From NCBI GenBank assembly GCA_900555955.1, contig USNA01000020.1, positions 1-9,824 of the forward strand: a DNA stretch of 9,824 nt, in the 5' to 3' direction. The notes beneath the pieces are model-generated. The model made no database searches and was not told the origin of the DNA. It worked only from the letters and a program-made list of their open reading frames with translations. Below are positions 8,401 through 9,824 of this stretch, in pieces. Each line of letters opens with the position of its first letter. The first letter of the stretch is position 1. Made by a program: the position numbers and the translations under genes. The stretch is from an uncultured Collinsella sp. GTDB lineage: Bacteria > Actinomycetota > Coriobacteriia > Coriobacteriales > Coriobacteriaceae.

Positions 8401-9474
8401 TCTCAGCTGACAATTGATGGCAATTACCTCTATGTCGGCACCGTTGATGTCGACTATGGAAAGGGTACGTACAATAACGGTCATCTGACGCGTATTAACA
8501 TCCTGACCGGCGCTGTTTCTTGGCAGCATGTCAATGCCGACGAGGGTTATTACTGGACGGGCGCGACGGTGGGCGATGACTTTGTCTTGGTTCCCACCAG
8601 TGCCGGTACCGTCGAGATGCTCAGCAAGTCTTCGGGCGATGTGCTCGGAAAGGTTTCGGTTGGTGCTGTTGTCAACTCCACCTGTGTGCTTTCGGCTGAC
8701 GACAGCCATGCCTATCTAATCTCGCGCGACGGCAAGCTGCACGTCTTGGCGATTTCTGATGGCGACTCACGCGATGCGGATGCCGCTTCGCTTATTACCG
8801 AGGAGCGTGTGGTCGACCTTGGCCTTACGGGATGTGCATGCGTGCCTACGACGACGTATGATGGCAAGCTGATTGTTGGCGGCGAGGTTGCTGGCGGCTC
8901 TGCGCTGGCGATTATTGATCCGGCCAACAACTTTGCCAAGACGCTGGTTTCGTCTGCTGATGGCACTGCGCTTCCTGCTGGCGGCATCAAGGGCGCTCCG
9001 CTCGTAAGTGTCCAGGGCGAAGACGCGTATGTCTACTTCACGGTTAACTACGGCGAGAGCCCTGATTTCGTTAACTACACCTCAGGCGGTGGCGTATATC
9101 GTTACAAGTTGGGTGACGCTGAGGCTTCTGGTGTGTTTAGCGCAACGGGCCACTACAACTTCTGTGACTCGCCAATCGCTTGTGATGCCCAGGGCAACTT
9201 GTACTACATTAACGACTCTGGCACGCTGTTTAAGCTGAATGCTGGCGTTAAGGTTTCGTTTAGCGCTGGCGAGGGGTCCAAGGTCGATTTTCAGACTACG
9301 GCCGCCAACGGCTCTATCGCCAACACTGCCGGTCCGCCGCGACACCGGCTTAACGAAATCCCCACAGCGGTTCTCGCGCCCAGCCTGCCGATCCGACGCG
9401 CGAAGGCTACACCTTCGCTGGTTGGTATACCGACGAGGCCTGTACGGAGGCATATGACTTTAGCGTTGCGGTGA
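4309..9474 (+). CDS. Giant surface protein, central piece: Ig-like repeats, three DUF4430 domains, beta-propeller
   Basis: This long open frame continues the protein in frame +1. The ATG at 4309 is not a believable start: it has no signal peptide and its first codons are an Arg/Gly-rich artefact; homology resumes at about 4342. Modules in order: Ig-like repeats 5-7 (about 4375-5403); atrophied-bacterial-Ig-like modules (5404-6912), the clearest at 5776-6093 with EVEWKSSDGDVI and TVTLTATVSF; three tandem DUF4430 domains (6913-7260, 7279-7632, 7645-7968), each with a W(x)nFVNG / GNYxLxxGDxxxWxY core like the transcobalamin C-terminal domain; then a PQQ/WD-like propeller (about 8098-9243) with around eight NGxVYLxxxxxxLxxIDxxSGxV-type blades. 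From 9244 a Listeria-Bacteroides repeat begins (VSFSAGEGSKVDFQT) but its second half lies in another frame, and the sequence after about 9354 in this frame is shifted nonsense to the TGA at 9472-9474. The role is probably binding at the cell surface; corrinoid is the favoured ligand because of the riboswitch. Confidence 0.85.
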   Translation: MGGRRGPRRIGSYGEQKPYYAAGPVSVAGQVELYDVQFEGSPATNGVHVGDTLKTKVRKKDGSRYSYIDRTDNVTYQWQYANTSSSYDSAYTDIPGATKATYTVDAVYAGKYLRVNVTSENTVFSTQKKSSYGTQSVVPLGPVTLKGQYKLAGIELADKNVTLSVGSKITPSVQVPGSWSGSTKDVPDDAELTMAWYAKGEGDADWTELTDGIDTTDGSLTISDALVGKRIKVTASALDNTVEWVSSDSVTAAGEYNLLRMTTTPQINSDSIHLVSGDSVKATAQAKRADGSTTNGIDVTDQATVVWYAADDAKASAADWTLLPDMSGATATVSASAAGKYLKAVATSGSSTVELVSANPVIAAGSLEAAVQKLNDANKQIAVDYSAKGGNVNDALKAQLADLGFTDIDVKVSEGGVAFNAEDDKATVGISDAQDKTNGDVTFFFIDPNDYTGYNIDGLRSAEVVFELSRGDETEYYQPSKTVQVAWDEARVQQMLDDAAEQIAIGYASGDSAESVTSNLTLPYRAGSKSKFEVEWKSSDGDVIWPSGYGWDDYTGKVTRFSSDRTVTLTATVSFVSGGPSDVKGAHDFTVTVKGDPEKVAADKKALQEKVDAAFTYDNIKYSGTDAVANKDGLTADLQMPRTSTLNIDGKYYKVEYSASTDDITFNGYKGTVYQPLPGKEAAKTKITLTVTDKSNAEVTASKTLDFAISPQDQGELDAELSLMEKAKAGYAAAILNGQDANAVSADMHAFQKAYLDADGNLAWSYNKTTTDSTSLGIVPEDLPGYDAMSGQDWRLFKSSNSSIVSAENLKVTQPQYNTKVVVSSRLTSEKYARYAERYPDNATYAKLANQDVSATLTVVGTSGQNSPEVTATCSVIGVDAKGKQQTWAAASQYTLKNGSTAADLSEELFKQAGLKADYDPNGSWGWVLNSITSPFDADRTLAYDTATGAYWQLFINGVAASVGAGNYKLEAGDSVVWCYSKYGDPAPTDQLSVSCTVVGQDASGAQQTWAQPTTSLVEEGATAADLSEQVFKQVGIGADTGTGSYGWFLNSLTSPFEKNVTLSTEQVNESTWKYWQFFVNGKMANVGAGNYTLKAGDEIAWVYGSDGTMPGQVSVSMEIIGKKDDKAQRWTDPSKQVFVGGTTIKDATAAYFDALGIKSEMYDQLGFWGVHSLVSPLDGTKLAGAWSYFVNGVPGSQLDSDYVLKSRDKIVWAYAAGDTVPNPDEVVVNPSAPRPTDWKSDWDGKSNAAVENVSTPTGALASSWTFDWKAYSGSAYPNASEPIVVNGNVYLAVNKRLLKIDAKSGKVLAESNLKTAVGYTSRPIYANGLVIVPLDGGAVQALTADALTTVWVTDSVSETAQSNSQLTIDGNYLYVGTVDVDYGKGTYNNGHLTRINILTGAVSWQHVNADEGYYWTGATVGDDFVLVPTSAGTVEMLSKSSGDVLGKVSVGAVVNSTCVLSADDSHAYLISRDGKLHVLAISDGDSRDADAASLITEERVVDLGLTGCACVPTTTYDGKLIVGGEVAGGSALAIIDPANNFAKTLVSSADGTALPAGGIKGAPLVSVQGEDAYVYFTVNYGESPDFVNYTSGGGVYRYKLGDAEASGVFSATGHYNFCDSPIACDAQGNLYYINDSGTLFKLNAGVKVSFSAGEGSKVDFQTTAANGSIANTAGPPRHRLNEIPTAVLAPSLPIRRAKATPSLVGIPTRPVRRHMTLALR
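5404..6912 (+). other. Protein region: atrophied-Ig-like modules between the stalk and DUF4430 domains
   Basis: After the last Ig-like repeat comes a helical lead-in (LEAAVQKLNDANKQI) and a beta-rich block (5404-5775). Two or three modules then follow, each starting with a helix: ARVQQMLDDAAEQI at 5776, EKVAADKKALQEKVDAAF from 6100, and LDAELSLMEKAKAGYAAAI from about 6454. A beta-rich part follows with a W/Y-x-SS/AS strand. The helix plus W-x-SS-x-x-x-V pattern is that of the atrophied bacterial Ig family (aBig_2). The third module is longer and less typical. Confidence 0.6.
6913..7968 (+). repeat. Three tandem DUF4430 (transcobalamin C-terminal-like) domains
   Basis: Domains span about 6913-7260, 7279-7632 and 7645-7968. 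Copies 1 and 2 share C-x-V-x-G-x-D, QQTWA, TAADLSE, FKQ-G, a G-W-x-LNS-x-TSPF stretch, YWQ-F-NG, VGAGNY-L-AGD and W-Y. Copies 1 and 2 also match at the DNA level with a constant 366-base offset: 14 identical bases at 6961-6974 and 7327-7340, and 21 at 7009-7029 and 7375-7395. Copy 3 is diverged: it keeps SYFVNG and W-Y but has KSRDKIVWAY in place of the AGD turn. DUF4430 belongs to the transcobalamin/intrinsic-factor-related family. Confidence 0.8.
8098..9243 (+). other. Protein region: PQQ/WD-like beta-propeller of about eight blades
   Basis: Blade-like units can be read at NGNVYLAV..LLKIDAKSGKV, ANGLVIVP..AVQALTADAL, DGNYLYVG..LTRINILTGAVSW, GDDFVLVP..VEMLSKSSGDVLG, DSHAYLISRDGKLHVLAISDG, DGKLIVGG..ALAIIDPAN, DAYVYFTV..VYRYKLGD and AQGNLYYINDSGTLFKLN. 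The pattern of a hydrophobic strand, a short turn, then L-x-x-I/L-D-x-x-(S/T)G is that of PQQ-like repeats. No enzyme active-site motif is evident, so binding is more likely than catalysis. Confidence 0.75.
9331..9404 (+). other. Apparent frameshift 2 in the giant gene
   Basis: The Listeria-Bacteroides repeat starts in frame 1 (VSFSAGEGSKVDFQT, 9250-9294) and ends in frame 0 (PADPTREGYTFAGWY, 9384-9428). Frame 0 has a stop at 9351-9353, so the switch lies between 9354 and about 9398. One missing base near 9379-9381 would give VLAPQPADPTREGYTF. The stretch 9331-9380 is also about 15 residues longer than a usual repeat and reads poorly, so more than one error is possible. Confidence 0.85.
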
Positions 9475-9824
9475 CGGCTGATATGACGCTGTATGCCAAG
9501 TGGATCAAGAATGCTGTTAACCCTGGTGGTAACGGTGGCTCTGGCTCCGCTGGCGGCAACGGCGGTTCGGGTAATGCCGGTGCTGGTTCTGGCTCCGGTA
9601 ACGGCACAAACGGCCAGCAGGCTGGCGGTGCTGTTGCTCCGGGTAAGAAGCCGGTGTCGTCTACCACGACTACGACCGAGACCAAGGACGATAAGGATTC
9701 CAAGAAGAAATCCGATAAGTCCGGCAAGAAGGACAAGAAGTCCGGCAAGAAGGATGACAAGTCCGGCAAGTCCGACACGGGCTCGTCTGCAGCGACCACT
9801 GCCAAGAAGTCCGCTGCGGCTCCC
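9354..9824 (+). CDS. Giant surface protein, C-terminal piece: end of Flg_new/InlB B-repeat, Gly-rich linker, Lys/Ser/Gly tail (runs off window)
   Basis: Frame 0 is open from 9354 (after TAA 9351-9353) to the window end. It has no start of its own. From 9381 it reads QPADPTREGYTFAGWYTDEA, then CTEAYDFSVAVTADMTLYAKW (two adjacent stretches), the classic second half of the Listeria-Bacteroides (PF09479) repeat whose first half, VSFSAGEGSKVDFQT, ends the preceding frame. After the repeat (ends about 9509) comes a Gly/Ser/Asn linker (about 9522-9620), a Thr run (9660-9680) and a Lys/Asp/Ser/Gly tail with 21-base repeats. Such tails usually cross the peptidoglycan before a sorting signal or membrane helix, which would lie beyond 9824; no LPxTG-like motif is visible here. 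The piece is certainly the same protein; only the cause of the frame change is open. Confidence 0.8.
9720..9779 (+). repeat. 21-base tandem repeats in the Lys/Ser/Gly tail
   Basis: Units start at 9720, 9741 and 9762 with TCCGGCAAG; the first two read SGKKDKK and SGKKDDK and the third is partial. The exact 21-base period keeps frame, so copy-number change would lengthen or shorten the tail without breaking the protein. Confidence 0.8.

Overview
The window reads as high-GC Gram-positive DNA. The best guess is a gut Coriobacteriia member of the Collinsella type. This rests on GC-rich codon use with many GCC/GGC/GAC codons, a cobalamin riboswitch variant, and a giant signal-peptide-bearing surface protein ending in a Gly/Ser/Lys wall-spanning tail. 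The taxonomy is inference; no rRNA or taxonomic marker is present.

Layout, all real genes on the + strand: (1) 1-399, the 3' part of a small phasin-like protein. (2) 408-2171, a complete AarF/UbiB (ABC1/ADCK) atypical kinase with two C-terminal membrane helices, 8 bases after gene 1 and probably co-transcribed with it. (3) 2172-2321, a short intergenic stretch with a possible promoter. (4) 2322-2494, a cobalamin riboswitch aptamer whose closing helix P1 can be matched base for base, followed by a leader of about 140 bases without an intrinsic terminator. (5) 2637 to beyond 9824, one very large secreted or surface protein of at least about 2,395 residues, split here into three pieces by two apparent single-base frameshifts (near 4309-4343 and 9354-9398).

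The giant protein is modular. In order it has a signal peptide, an Ala/Gly/Asp-rich linker, seven Ig-like repeats, a run of atrophied-Ig-like modules, three tandem DUF4430 (transcobalamin C-terminal-like) domains, a PQQ/WD-like beta-propeller of about eight blades, one Listeria-Bacteroides (InlB B-type, Flg_new) repeat, a Gly/Ser/Asn-rich linker and a Lys/Ser/Gly-rich tail that runs off the window.

The most interesting reading is that this is a riboswitch-controlled surface device for capturing cobalamin or other corrinoids. The RNA senses cobalamin. The protein carries three domains of the transcobalamin/intrinsic-factor-related family beside a beta-propeller, the fold that Bacteroides BtuG uses to bind cobalamin at the cell surface. 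The binding function is inferred from domain families and riboswitch linkage, not shown. The two frameshifts must be resolved (sequencing error, pseudogene or switching) before the gene is called intact.
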